This document shows, piece by piece, positions 16,013 through 24,694 of a DNA stretch of 64,000 nt (within the stretch, counting starts at the first letter, position 1; each line of letters begins with the position of its first letter). Under the pieces are notes generated by a model. The model saw nothing but the letters and a program-made list of their open reading frames with translations. It did no database searches and had not been told where the DNA came from. Source of the stretch: [Clostridium] symbiosum. Lineage in GTDB: Bacteria; Bacillota; Clostridia; Lachnospirales; Lachnospiraceae. The position numbers and the translations under genes are program-made. The stretch spans positions 2,660,001 to 2,724,000 of the forward strand of contig CP143946.1 of NCBI GenBank assembly GCA_036419695.1, in the 5' to 3' direction.

Positions 16013-18898
16013 TTAGTCTCCGTTGATCCTCTCATTGGATGCGTCTAACGCTCCCGAGGTCATAATATCATCAAGTGTCGTATTCTTATAATAGTAACGG
16101 TATACATGTTTTGCCGCCATAGCGGCGTTGGACGACGAATAGCCGTTTGGAATGTTGACGGTTACGGCGATTTCCGGATTCTCGTAAGGAGCAAAGGAAA
16201 CGAAGAATGCATGGTTTCCTCTTTTCTCGGTCTCCTGGGCCGTACCTGTCTTTCCTGCTATATGGACATCCAGGTTGTTAAAGATACGTTTGGTGCTGCT
16301 GTTTGCGATAACCTGCCTCATACCCTGCTGTACCGCATCCCATGTGGAAGGGGCGAATTCGAGCTGGGCGTGAACCGCCGGAGTGTAGTCCTTCACCAGG
16401 TTGCCCTGGGAATCGGTCTCCTTGTCGATCAGGCTTAAATCAAAAACAGTTCCTCTGTTGGCCAGCGCCGTCACATAGCGGGCGAGCTGGACATTGGTAT
16501 AGTTGTGAGTACCCTGTCCCATTGCGGAACGCTCCGGGTCGGTGTTACTGATCTCAGGCTTCGCCTCGAAAATTTCAATTCCGGAAGGCTGATCCAGGCC
16601 GAACATCGTAGCATATTTCCGGATTACCTCCAGGCCTTTTTCGGGGTTGTAATTTCCTTCTTCATCAAGAGACAGCCTGTGGGCCAGATCCGAGAAAAAG
16701 TAGTTACAGGAATTCTCGATACCGCCGATAATATTTAACGGGCCGTGGAATCCCGGATACTTCCAGCATTTGATTGGATTACTTACCTCTTCATAAATAC
16801 CGGTACAGTTGATGGTCTCGTCGATCCGGATGGCGCTCTCTTCCAGGCCTGCGATGGCCGTGATTGGCTTAAAGGTGGAACCCGGCGCCTTCAGCGTCTG
16901 GGTCGCGTTATTTCTAAGCGGCAGAGACTGGTCCGAATTGAGCTGTGCAAAGTATTCCGGATCGGAGATCCGGTTGCTGTCGTAGCTTGGATACGTAACA
17001 AGGGCCATAACCTCTCCCGTGCGGACGTTGGTGACGACACAGCTCGCCGTACAGGGATCGAGAGCCAGCTGGGCCGGTGTAATCTCAATATTGCGTATCT
17101 TGTTCATCAGGAATTCAAAGGCATATTCATCTCCGCTGGAACGGAGGCGGCTTACCTCCTCCTCGTCATAGGCCAGCACATTCTGGGAATAGAGGGCAAG
17201 GCAGAGTTCTTTTCCCGTCACCACATTATTGTTGATGAGGTAGCGGTAAATCTTTTTCGTGAACTCGCGATCCTCCTCCAGGTTCTGGAACACATAGTCC
17301 ACCAGGGCGGAGAATACATCGTCGGCGTTGGAATACTTGCTGGTGATATTGAGCTTTGTCGTATCGATCCAGTTGCTGGCAATACCGTAGTAGAGGTAAT
17401 CCCTCAAACTGATGGCGTTATTCTTCCATGCCTGGTACTCCGCGCTCGTCGTGTCGATGGAATCCCTGAGGACAACACCCGCCTCGTCACTGGCGAGATA
17501 GGTGTAAATGTAAATCATGTACGCCTGCATCTCTTCCGATAAATCCCGCATCATTGTGGCATTCCCGGACATGAGTTCATTCTTGATGTCGCTCTCAACC
17601 CTCGCCCTGGTGTTTAAATACTTGGCATTGATCTGGCGCTCCACATCGGAGGCCTCCTCGGATGCAAACTGATCCAGGGACAGGACGTTGTTGTTGATTA
17701 GCTGGAAATAGGCGTCTTTAATTGGCAGTTTGATATTGGAGGAGTCGGTGTAAACAATCTCACTTGCTTCCTGATTGACAATCGTCTTCAGAAGCACACC
17801 GGCAAGCTGCCGCTCCAGTATGTTGTAGATTGCCTTTTGTAAATCGAGATCCAGTGTCAGCCAGATATCATTGCCGGCCACGGGCTGGACTTCATCCGTA
17901 ATCTTCAGTATTCTTCCCACATTGTCCACGTAGGCAGTCTGGGAACCTTTCTTCCCCTTGAGTTCCAGCTCCATGGAGGACTCGATACCGGTCCTTCCGA
18001 CGACATCGTTGAGCTCATAATCGTCGTTGACCTGTTTCAGTTCTTCCAGACGTTCCGTTGTAACTTTTCCGGTATAACCTACAATCGGAGCAAAATAAAG
18101 ACTCTCGTTGTAGACGCGGATAGTGGATTCATCGATGTCGACGCCCGGCAGGATAGACGAGTGCTCCAATATGTCGGCTACCGTCTCATCGCTGATATTG
18201 GTGGCGATGGTGGTCGTCTCGTACTTCTGGAAAGCGGTAAAACGCATGGTGTACCGGATGTTAATCATCTGAAGGGCAATATCATCCGGGACCTCTATCA
18301 GGGCGCCGCTTCTGTCCTTCGTCTCTTCCAGCTTATACTTTTTCTTTAATTGATCAAAAAGTTCTCCCGCCGTGACGTCTGCGGGTGCATCGCCATCCTT
18401 ATCTGTCAGTTCGTCCACGCTTTTAAGACCGTATAGATCTCTTAAAAACCGCTTTCTGGCTGCCTCTGTCTTTGTGGAATAGGCCACTTCTCCATCGTGG
18501 TCTATCATAAGTTCAAGGCTTCCCTGGGCGGTTTCACCGTGTTTGTTCAGAATCGTTACCAGTTCGTAGAGCATGCTGTTCCAGTCCGAATCGTACTGGC
18601 TTGCCTTACGGAAGGCTCCGATATCCTGTATGGTAACGGAATATGCCAGCTCATTGTAAGCCAGGACATTTCCGTTTCTGTCGTAAATATTGCCCCTTGT
18701 ACTTGCTGTCTTTATTACTTTTTCTGCCAGGGCTATATAGGCATCCTGATACTCTTCTCCCTCGACGATCTGCAGCTTGAACAGCCTGCCGACCAACACG
18801 CAGAACATGATTAAAAAGACTGCGGACAGGGCGAAGAGACGGGAGGTAACCACTTTTTTTATCAATTCTTTTAAAAACTCTTTCAGGTCATCAAACAA
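16013..18898 (-). CDS. mrdA: penicillin-binding protein 2, elongation transpeptidase
   Basis: A 961-residue class B PBP: short cytosolic N-terminus, one transmembrane segment (about residues 18-40), a dimerisation/pedestal domain starting TRGNIYDRNGNVLAYN, then the transpeptidase. Catalytic motifs are SxxK in PGSTFKPITA, SxN in SCNYFF and KTG in GKTGTAQ. It is some 330 residues longer than E. coli PBP2, and the extra length is mostly a helical, Asp/Asn/Ser-rich insertion of about 250 residues in the middle. The start is TTG 18898 after AAGGAGAG, overlapping mreD by 8 nt. It probably works with RodA and MreCD in lateral wall synthesis. Confidence 0.93.
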   Translation of the reverse strand: MFDDLKEFLKELIKKVVTSRLFALSAVFLIMFCVLVGRLFKLQIVEGEEYQDAYIALAEKVIKTASTRGNIYDRNGNVLAYNELAYSVTIQDIGAFRKASQYDSDWNSMLYELVTILNKHGETAQGSLELMIDHDGEVAYSTKTEAARKRFLRDLYGLKSVDELTDKDGDAPADVTAGELFDQLKKKYKLEETKDRSGALIEVPDDIALQMINIRYTMRFTAFQKYETTTIATNISDETVADILEHSSILPGVDIDESTIRVYNESLYFAPIVGYTGKVTTERLEELKQVNDDYELNDVVGRTGIESSMELELKGKKGSQTAYVDNVGRILKITDEVQPVAGNDIWLTLDLDLQKAIYNILERQLAGVLLKTIVNQEASEIVYTDSSNIKLPIKDAYFQLINNNVLSLDQFASEEASDVERQINAKYLNTRARVESDIKNELMSGNATMMRDLSEEMQAYMIYIYTYLASDEAGVVLRDSIDTTSAEYQAWKNNAISLRDYLYYGIASNWIDTTKLNITSKYSNADDVFSALVDYVFQNLEEDREFTKKIYRYLINNNVVTGKELCLALYSQNVLAYDEEEVSRLRSSGDEYAFEFLMNKIRNIEITPAQLALDPCTASCVVTNVRTGEVMALVTYPSYDSNRISDPEYFAQLNSDQSLPLRNNATQTLKAPGSTFKPITAIAGLEESAIRIDETINCTGIYEEVSNPIKCWKYPGFHGPLNIIGGIENSCNYFFSDLAHRLSLDEEGNYNPEKGLEVIRKYATMFGLDQPSGIEIFEAKPEISNTDPERSAMGQGTHNYTNVQLARYVTALANRGTVFDLSLIDKETDSQGNLVKDYTPAVHAQLEFAPSTWDAVQQGMRQVIANSSTKRIFNNLDVHIAGKTGTAQETEKRGNHAFFVSFAPYENPEIAVTVNIPNGYSSSNAAMAAKHVYRYYYKNTTLDDIMTSGALDASNERINGD

Positions 18899-19409
18899 GA
18901 TTCTTGTCTCTCCTTTGCTCCCACGCCTTCAGTTTACGGTATATGAATAAGAAGAAACGGTAAACAATCAGGGTGGTTACGGTTGTAAAAATGATTTCCG
19001 GAATCATGATTTTTATAAAATAATGGCCGAAATTCAGCCTGTTTCTGATGAGAAAGCGGAAAATATAAATGTACATATTATATGCCAGATCATTGACGAT
19101 ACTGAGCACAAGAGGCAGGGTGATATAGTCCTCATAATAGTACTTTGTGCAGATCCCGTTTAAGTATCCCATGTTGATAAAAAACAGGGTGTAAAAACCA
19201 AACGGGCCGCTGTAAAAAAGATCCATAAAAAGCCCTGCTATCAGCCCGTAGAACATACCGGCTTCCTTACCCTCGATAAAACCGAAGATAAATACGGTGA
19301 TCAGGAGCAGATTCGGCGCAGAGGACAAAAAGGCAATCTGCGGAAACACGCATATCTGGATCGTAAATGCCAGGATGAGAAGTATTATATTAATCAGTGC
19401 TTTGCGCAT
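18891..19409 (-). CDS. mreD: rod shape-determining protein MreD
   Basis: A 172-residue integral membrane protein with about five hydrophobic segments and few charges. The stretch GLIAGLFMDLFYSGPFGFYTL matches the conserved centre of MreD. The start is ATG 19409, 6 nt after GGGGGAG; the ATG two codons earlier is too close to the ribosome site. It overlaps the end of mreC by about 20 nt, which suggests coupling. Confidence 0.92.
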   Translation of the reverse strand: MRKALINIILLILAFTIQICVFPQIAFLSSAPNLLLITVFIFGFIEGKEAGMFYGLIAGLFMDLFYSGPFGFYTLFFINMGYLNGICTKYYYEDYITLPLVLSIVNDLAYNMYIYIFRFLIRNRLNFGHYFIKIMIPEIIFTTVTTLIVYRFFLFIYRKLKAWEQRRDKNLV

Positions 19410-20238
19410 CTTCATCTCCCCCGTTTTTCAGTTGGGTGATTACCAGTACTTCCTGGAGGTTATCGAATTCCGCCACAGGGATTATATAGCCTGATTTCGT
19501 GACATTGTTGGCGTCTGTGGCCAGATCGGCGGCATATCCGATCAGAATTCCGGGAAGGAAAACATCACTGATATTGGAAGTGACAATCTTATCACCGTTC
19601 TGGATATCGTCGTCCTTTTTAATATGATCAAGGCCGAGACGGCCTTCCTGATACAGGGTCAGGTTTCCGGACACATTACAGGTGGCGCCGGAGCGCATGG
19701 ACATACCGCTCACATTGCTGTCGTCGTCGATAATTGCCCTGACGGTGGCGTAGTTGGCTCCCACATCGGTGACAATACCGACTAAGCCGCCTCCGGCCAT
19801 GACGTTCATGTCCACCTTGATTCCGTCGGCGGAACCTTTATCGATCCTGAAAATCTGGAACCAGTTGCCGGAGTCCTTGGCGATGACGCGCGCAGCCACC
19901 TTCTCATACTGCATGTAGTCCTGATCAAGCTGGTAGAGCTCCCTCAGGCGTTCCAGTTCAAACTGTTCCGACTGCAGGCGGTTGTTCTCCTCCGTGAGCT
20001 GATCGATCCGCTGGGTAAGACGTGCGTTCTCAGCCTGGGCCTCCTTCAGGGAGGAATAGTCCCTGATATTATTGTAAAGACTTGTCCCCACCGTGTTCAT
20101 GCCGGATTGCAGAGGTACAAGGAAGTATCCGACGCCGGTCCGAAGCGGTGTAAGAAAACTGCTGTTTATGGACGTTACGGCAATCAGCAGGATACAAAAA
20201 GCAGACAGTCCTGCCAGGATATATTTGCTCTTCTTCAT
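19390..20238 (-). CDS. mreC: rod shape-determining protein MreC
   Basis: A 282-residue membrane-anchored elongasome scaffold: one N-terminal transmembrane helix (about 5-25), a coiled coil (about 65-110, with LTQRIDQLTEENNRLQ), then the double beta-barrel domain with VIAKDSGNWFQIFRIDKGSADGI and VGIVTDVGANYATVR, both typical of MreC. The gene follows radC after 2 nt. In many Firmicutes mreB sits in exactly this gap, but here it is absent. Confidence 0.94.
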   Translation of the reverse strand: MKKSKYILAGLSAFCILLIAVTSINSSFLTPLRTGVGYFLVPLQSGMNTVGTSLYNNIRDYSSLKEAQAENARLTQRIDQLTEENNRLQSEQFELERLRELYQLDQDYMQYEKVAARVIAKDSGNWFQIFRIDKGSADGIKVDMNVMAGGGLVGIVTDVGANYATVRAIIDDDSNVSGMSMRSGATCNVSGNLTLYQEGRLGLDHIKKDDDIQNGDKIVTSNISDVFLPGILIGYAADLATDANNVTKSGYIIPVAEFDNLQEVLVITQLKNGGDEDAQSTD

Positions 20239-20240
20239 AG

Positions 20241-20933
20241 CTATATAATTCCCCGTTCTTTAAAACTGAAATAAGAATTATCTCCAATGATAATGTGATC
20301 CAGAAGCCGGATTCCGAGAAGCGCCCCCGCCTCCTTCACCTGCGCAGTCAGTTTCCTGTCTTCGCTGCTGGGAGTGGGGTCTCCGCTGGGATGGTTGTGA
20401 ACCAGTATAATATGGACTGCATGGTGACGCAGCGCCTCTATAAACATCTCTCTGGGGGAAGCAACCGACATGTTGACAGTGCCCCGGAATATCAGTGAAT
20501 CCTTAATCAGTACATTTTTCGTATTCAGCATCATCAGATGCAGTTCTTCCTGTTCCATATGGCGCATATCTTCCATATAGAAGCCGGAAATGGCGGACGG
20601 TTCGGTGAAAACGACCGCTTCTTCGGTGACCAGTGTCTTCCAGATACGCCTGGACAGTTCACCGATACAAAGTAATTCGATTCCTTTGACCTTGCCGATT
20701 CCCCTGACGGCCATAAGCTCGGGGAGAGACAGGTGGAGAAGTCCCAGGATTCCGCCCGGATAATTGATATCCAGTATTCTCCTGGCCAGCTCCAGGGAAG
20801 TCTCCCCTCTGGCGCCGGTTCTCAAAATAACGGCCAGTAATTCCGCATCGGTAAGGCCTTCCGGTCCCGATGCCAGGCACTTTTCATAAGGTCTGTCCGA
20901 ATTGGGCAGTTCTTTCATTGTAAGTCTTTCCAT
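20241..20933 (-). CDS. radC: RadC family JAB-domain protein
   Basis: A 230-residue protein with an N-terminal helix-hairpin-helix part (LMAVRGIGKVKGIEL) and a C-terminal JAB/MPN metalloprotease-like domain. The zinc motif is HNHPSGDPTPSSED with an upstream glutamate. RadC is no longer thought to be a classical DNA repair protein; its function is open. The start is ATG 20933 after GGGAGG; a TTG at 20945 lies inside the ribosome site. It begins the radC-mreC-mreD-mrdA run. Confidence 0.95.
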   Translation of the reverse strand: MERLTMKELPNSDRPYEKCLASGPEGLTDAELLAVILRTGARGETSLELARRILDINYPGGILGLLHLSLPELMAVRGIGKVKGIELLCIGELSRRIWKTLVTEEAVVFTEPSAISGFYMEDMRHMEQEELHLMMLNTKNVLIKDSLIFRGTVNMSVASPREMFIEALRHHAVHIILVHNHPSGDPTPSSEDRKLTAQVKEAGALLGIRLLDHIIIGDNSYFSFKERGII

Positions 20934-21051
20934 ATATCCTCCCAACCGTGCCTCTCCAAGTACAGTTTAAGGATAACGGCAGCGAAAAGTACGCTCCGCG
21001 GACTTCCCATTGCCGGTCAACCGGAGGATCCGGTCTGCCGGATTCCCATAA

Positions 21052-21306
21052 TCAGACCAGACGATATGTAATCACTGCAATAATCACGCCGACAATGCTT
21101 GCCATCGTGATTCTGATTGTCAGGCCGAACGTGATGACAAGAATCCCGAAATTGAGGACAACCGGTTCGGTCAGCCCGAATGTCTCACCGAAATTCAGCC
21201 ATGTCAGCCACGGAATACCGGAAGCCAGGTTCCCGATAAAACCGCCAAGCACAATTCCCGTCAGCAAAAACAACAGCAGGATCCAGAAGTTTTTTGCTCT
21301 GCTCAT
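21052..21306 (-). CDS. DUF4321 small membrane protein
   Basis: An 84-residue protein with two long hydrophobic segments joined by a loop with GIPWLTWLNFGETFGL, matching DUF4321. This is a small membrane protein often found beside radC/mre genes in Clostridia. The function is unknown. SD-like AGGGAGAG lies 10 nt before the ATG. About 120 bp of GC-rich DNA with small inverted repeats separates it from radC. Confidence 0.8.
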   Translation of the reverse strand: MSRAKNFWILLLFLLTGIVLGGFIGNLASGIPWLTWLNFGETFGLTEPVVLNFGILVITFGLTIRITMASIVGVIIAVITYRLV

Positions 21307-21462
21307 ATCTGTTCGTTCTCTCCCTTATATCACGGTTAGCAACTATTCACATAAATGGATAATTGAACCGATTCTTCTTATTGTAGCATAAACCGGCCGG
21401 CCTGTATACATTGGGATGACCAGTTTTTTATTAAAGATTTATTAATGGAATTGAAAAATTTT

Positions 21463-21741
21463 GGCGCGGAGGGGGTGGATGGACGGGGAGTGATAGGTGG
21501 TTGAGGGCTTCAGTCCGCGGGGAGATTGTTGTGAACGGGGAATACGGGCAGAAAGCAATTCCTCCGGGAAACGCTTGCGCTCGGTGGAGTGCATTACAGT
21601 ACTAAGGCGTCTGAAATACGCCGCCTAAGTGCTGATGGACTCCAAGGTTCCCTGCGGAATTGCTTTCTCCCGTATTCCCCCCACTACTGCGTCGAACGGA
21701 CTGAAACCCGCGTAGACTATGCCCGTCCATCCACCTCGCCT
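21463..21741. repeat. long palindromic element, copy A
   Basis: A 279-bp near-palindrome in the gap between the DUF4321 promoter and element B. Outer arms: GGTGGATGGACGGG (21474-21487) pairs perfectly with CCCGTCCATCCACC (21722-21735). Middle arms: TTCAGTCCG (21509-21517) with CGGACTGAA (21697-21705), and GGGGAATACGGG (from 21537) with CCCGTATTCCCC (to 21681). The apex (about 21568-21655) holds GGGAAACGC...GGAGT and ACTCC...GGTTCCC around a smaller stem CAGTACT...AGTGCTG. It has no credible coding capacity; small frames inside it are by-products of symmetry. It faces the opposite way to element B. Confidence 0.85.
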
Positions 21742-21934
21742 TCCACTATGATGCCGCCTTTTTCAAGGGAAAAGCCCCCCTGTCGTCACCACTAATCGCC
21801 TCTAATCAGCCAAAATATTTTATTTTTACTCTTCTAAATAGATTTGTTATTAAGGCGCTCTTCTGAACGATAGGGACGGAAGTCCCTATTCCTTAATTAT
21901 AGACAAGTAGTGGCCGCTCCAATACCTCTCCTCT
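21742..21934. other. spacer between palindromic elements A and B
   Basis: No gene is visible. The only clear structure is a perfect 8-bp hairpin ATAGGGAC/GTCCCTAT with a GGAA loop at 21870-21889; the rest is AT-rich in the centre. The last 27 bp (GTGGCCGC, about 21909-21917, onward) are shared with the flank of element D, so the mobile or duplicated unit may start here. Confidence 0.6.
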
Positions 21935-22252
21935 GAAAAGAATAAGAACAGTCAGCGGCGGCAGGCCGTTTTGGGGTGGCGGTAACTGCGGCGTCTTCAG
22001 TCCCGGCCAAAATCTTCCCGGTGGGGAAGGAGGGAGAAAAAGATTCCGTAGGGAACCTGGGAGTTCATTGATACTTACCGAGGTCTTTTCGAGGTTAGTA
22101 TCACTATGTACTCCAAAGAGCGCAAGCGTTTCCCGCAGGAACTTTTTCTCCCTCCTTCCCCACCTGCGACAACCTACAGCCCGGGACTGAAGACTCATAC
22201 ACTCCCTCTCACCACCCAAATCCCGGCCACCCCATCCGCGTTCTTATTTTTC
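21935..22252. repeat. long palindromic element, copy B (inverted relative to A)
   Basis: A 318-bp near-palindrome. Perfect arms: GTCTTCAGTCCCGG (21993-22006) with CCGGGACTGAAGAC (22181-22194), and 20 bp at 22023-22042 (GGGGAAGGAGGGAGA plus five more bases) with 22142-22161. Ends: GAAAAGAATAAGAAC (21935-21949) with GTTCTTATTTTTC (22240-22252). The apex GGGAACCTGGGAGT...ACTCCAAAGAGCG matches the reverse complement of the apex of copy A. Its right end overlaps the stop codon of the downstream methionine gamma-lyase-like gene (stop at 22244-22246). Confidence 0.87.
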
Positions 22253-23524
22253 AACAATCCCCGCCTCGGTCAGTTTTTGAAGAGACATAAGGATCCCAAG
22301 TTTCGCATGATACCAGGTCAGTCCGCCCTGGAAAAATACGGAATACGGCGGCTTAATCGGCCCGTCGGCAGACAGCTCGATGGAGGAACCCTGGATGAAC
22401 GCTCCGGCTGCCATGATGACGGGGGAATCGTAGCCGGGCATGTCCCAAGGCTCCGGCGTCACGTAGCTGTCTACGGGGGCAGCGGCCTGGATTCCCTGGC
22501 AGAACGCGATGACTCCCTCGGGTTTTCCGAAGGTTACGGCCTGGATGATGTCATGGCGGGATTCCGTTCCATTTGGAACAACGGGAAAGCCCAGCTTTTC
22601 ATAGATATTGGCGGCAAAAACTGCTCCCTTTAGTGCGCCGGCCACTACGGTCGGAGCCAGGAAAAGTCCCTGGAAAAGAGACTGGTTGACGCCCAGGCTG
22701 GCGCCGACTTCTCTTCCAAGGCCCGGTGAGCCGAGACGGTAGGCCGCCTTTTCAATGCACTCCCTGGTACCGGCAATATAGCCGCCGATGGGGGCAAGGC
22801 CGCCGCCCGGATTTTTGATCAGGGAACCGACTACCATATCGGCGCCCACATCGCTGGGCTCAATTCGCTCTACAAACTCTCCGTAACAGTTATCCACCAT
22901 GCAGATGAGATCCGGCTTGATACCTTTGACAAAGGCAATCAGTTCTCCGATTCTCTTGACTGAGAGCGTCGGCCTTGTGGCGTAGCCCTTCGACCGCTGA
23001 ATCGTTACAAGTTTCGTCTTTTCACCGATGGCGGATCTGATTCCGTCGAAATCAAAACTTCCGTCGGGAAGGAGATCCACCTGGCGGTAAGTAATTCCAT
23101 ATTCCTTCAGGGAGCCGTTCGACGGCCGGATGCCGATTACTTCCTCAAGTGTGTCGTAGGGCTTTCCAACCGGCGATAAAAGTTCATCGCCCGGACGCAG
23201 GTTGCCCGCAAGAGCCGTGTAGAGGGCATGGGTCCCGCAGGTGATCTGGGGACGCACCAGGGCGTCTTCCGTGTGGAAAATATCGGCGTAAACCTGTTCC
23301 AGCGTCTCTCTTCCCAAATCGTTGTAGCCATATCCCGTCGTACCGGCAAAATGGATGTCGCTGACCCTGTTCTTCTGCATTGCGGCGATTACTTTTAACT
23401 GGTTATATTCCGCGTTTCGGTCTATCTCCTCAAAGCGCTCTTTCAGTGAGGCCTCAACCTCGTTCCCGAAATCAAGTACTTTCCGGCTGATTCCAAGACC
23501 TTCATACATCTCTTCTAATTGCAT
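22244..23524 (-). CDS. methionine gamma-lyase family / 'aluminium resistance' PLP protein
   Basis: A 426-residue fold-type I PLP enzyme of the family PF06838. The visible core includes RPQITCGTHALYTAL (cofactor pocket), VDNCYGEFVE with the aspartate that holds the pyridine nitrogen, and GSLIKNPGGGLAPIGGYIAG with the Schiff-base lysine. The family is annotated by early aluminium-resistance reports, and cystathionine/methionine lyase activity is inferred from fold. The start is ATG 23524, 8 nt after AAGGA. A GTG overlapping the miaA stop is possible but lacks a ribosome site. Its stop lies within the end of palindromic element B. Confidence 0.88.
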   Translation of the reverse strand: MQLEEMYEGLGISRKVLDFGNEVEASLKERFEEIDRNAEYNQLKVIAAMQKNRVSDIHFAGTTGYGYNDLGRETLEQVYADIFHTEDALVRPQITCGTHALYTALAGNLRPGDELLSPVGKPYDTLEEVIGIRPSNGSLKEYGITYRQVDLLPDGSFDFDGIRSAIGEKTKLVTIQRSKGYATRPTLSVKRIGELIAFVKGIKPDLICMVDNCYGEFVERIEPSDVGADMVVGSLIKNPGGGLAPIGGYIAGTRECIEKAAYRLGSPGLGREVGASLGVNQSLFQGLFLAPTVVAGALKGAVFAANIYEKLGFPVVPNGTESRHDIIQAVTFGKPEGVIAFCQGIQAAAPVDSYVTPEPWDMPGYDSPVIMAAGAFIQGSSIELSADGPIKPPYSVFFQGGLTWYHAKLGILMSLQKLTEAGIVEK

Positions 23525-23544
23525 TGTCCTGTTCCTTTTTCCTT

Positions 23545-24549
23545 TCACTGCATGTCTTCTGTCCTGTTTGCTGCATTATTTTCATAACATGCATTCTGTG
23601 TATTATCCCGTCCCGTTTCCAGACGGAACTCGGATATGATATGATCAAGCACTCTCTCCCTGTCGTTGTCAAAGTCGGGCAGGTTCAGCCACCGTACGCC
23701 GCGTTCCCGTTTAAACCAGGTGAGCTGGCGTTTGGCAAAATGGCGCGTGTCGCGTTTCAGGATGTAAACCGCCTCCTCCAGGCTGCAGTTCCCATCCAGA
23801 TAATCGAGGATTTCCTTATAACCGAGCCCCTGCATCGAAACCATCTGTTTTGTCAAACCCATGGCCTTCAGGAATTTCACTTCCTCCACGAGGCCATTTT
23901 CCATCATTTGGTCCACCCGGCGGTCGATACGCTCATAGAGCACGCTTCGGTCGGTATTGACAACATAGTAGAAAAACTGGTAGGGGGATTCTTTTCCCCG
24001 TTCTTCCTCATTATGGGCAGATATTTTTTCACCAGTCTGCCGGTGAAATTCCAGGGCGCGGATCACTCTTTTTATATTGTTTTCGTGAATAGCGGCCGCC
24101 GATTCCGGATCGGCCTGTTTAAGCATCGCATGGAGAACGGCCGGGCCCTTTTCGCGGGCAAGGGCCTCCATCTCTTCCCTGAAGGAGCCATCCTCCTCGG
24201 TTTCCGTGAAATCGATATCATACAGAAGGGCCTGGATGTAAAATCCCGTTCCTCCGGCAATAATCGGCACGGCACCCCGTGAATCGATTTCTTCCAGCGC
24301 CTCCTTCGCTCTTTTCTGGAAGGTCACCACATTGAATTCTTCGGAAGGCTCCAGGATATCGATCAGGTGATGGGGAACTCCACGCATTTCCTCTTTCGTG
24401 ACCTTCGCGGAGCCGATATCCATATGGCGGTAGACCTGCATGGAATCAGCGCTGATAATCTCTCCGCCTATCCGCTCAGCGAGACGGACGGACAGGGCGG
24501 TCTTTCCCACGGCCGTAGGGCCTGTAATAATGATTAACGGTTTCTTCAT
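23545..24549 (-). CDS. miaA: tRNA dimethylallyltransferase
   Basis: A 334-residue enzyme adding the dimethylallyl group to N6 of A37 in tRNAs reading UNN codons. The P-loop GPTAVGKT spans residues 10-17; DSMQVYRHMDIGSAK and the PHHLIDILEP motif follow, then GGTGFYIQALLYD. It makes the substrate for MiaB, whose gene lies 7 kb upstream in the same direction. Length is slightly above the usual 310 because of a C-terminal tail of about 20 residues. Confidence 0.96.
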   Translation of the reverse strand: MKKPLIIITGPTAVGKTALSVRLAERIGGEIISADSMQVYRHMDIGSAKVTKEEMRGVPHHLIDILEPSEEFNVVTFQKRAKEALEEIDSRGAVPIIAGGTGFYIQALLYDIDFTETEEDGSFREEMEALAREKGPAVLHAMLKQADPESAAAIHENNIKRVIRALEFHRQTGEKISAHNEEERGKESPYQFFYYVVNTDRSVLYERIDRRVDQMMENGLVEEVKFLKAMGLTKQMVSMQGLGYKEILDYLDGNCSLEEAVYILKRDTRHFAKRQLTWFKRERGVRWLNLPDFDNDRERVLDHIISEFRLETGRDNTQNACYENNAANRTEDMQ

Positions 24550-24650
24550 ATGATAGTTTTCCTGTATATGCGGTAGTTTTATTGTTTTGTTGATAGGAAA
24601 CGGATCCCTTCAAACTCTGTCTGTTCCGGAAGGGGTTCACGGTAACGCCC

Positions 24651-24687
24651 CATCAGGTTGACATAATTAAATTATGTCAACCTGATG
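24651..24687. repeat. perfect 37-bp palindrome between mutL and miaA
   Basis: CATCAGGTTGACATAATT (24651-24668), a single A, then the exact reverse complement (24670-24687). It starts 8 nt past the mutL stop. No T-run follows on the minus strand, so it is not a standard terminator. The AT centre and TTGACA-like ends fit an operator, a mobile-element scar or a cruciform. Confidence 0.85.
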
Positions 24688-24694
24688 GCAACTT

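Noticed and set aside
21589..22633. Short frames inside palindromic elements A and B, e.g. 21589-21795 and 22106-22633
   Set aside because: The frames come from symmetry of the arms and run into the real methionine gamma-lyase gene on the other strand; residues such as PPSPPATTYSPG repeat from one copy to another without sense.
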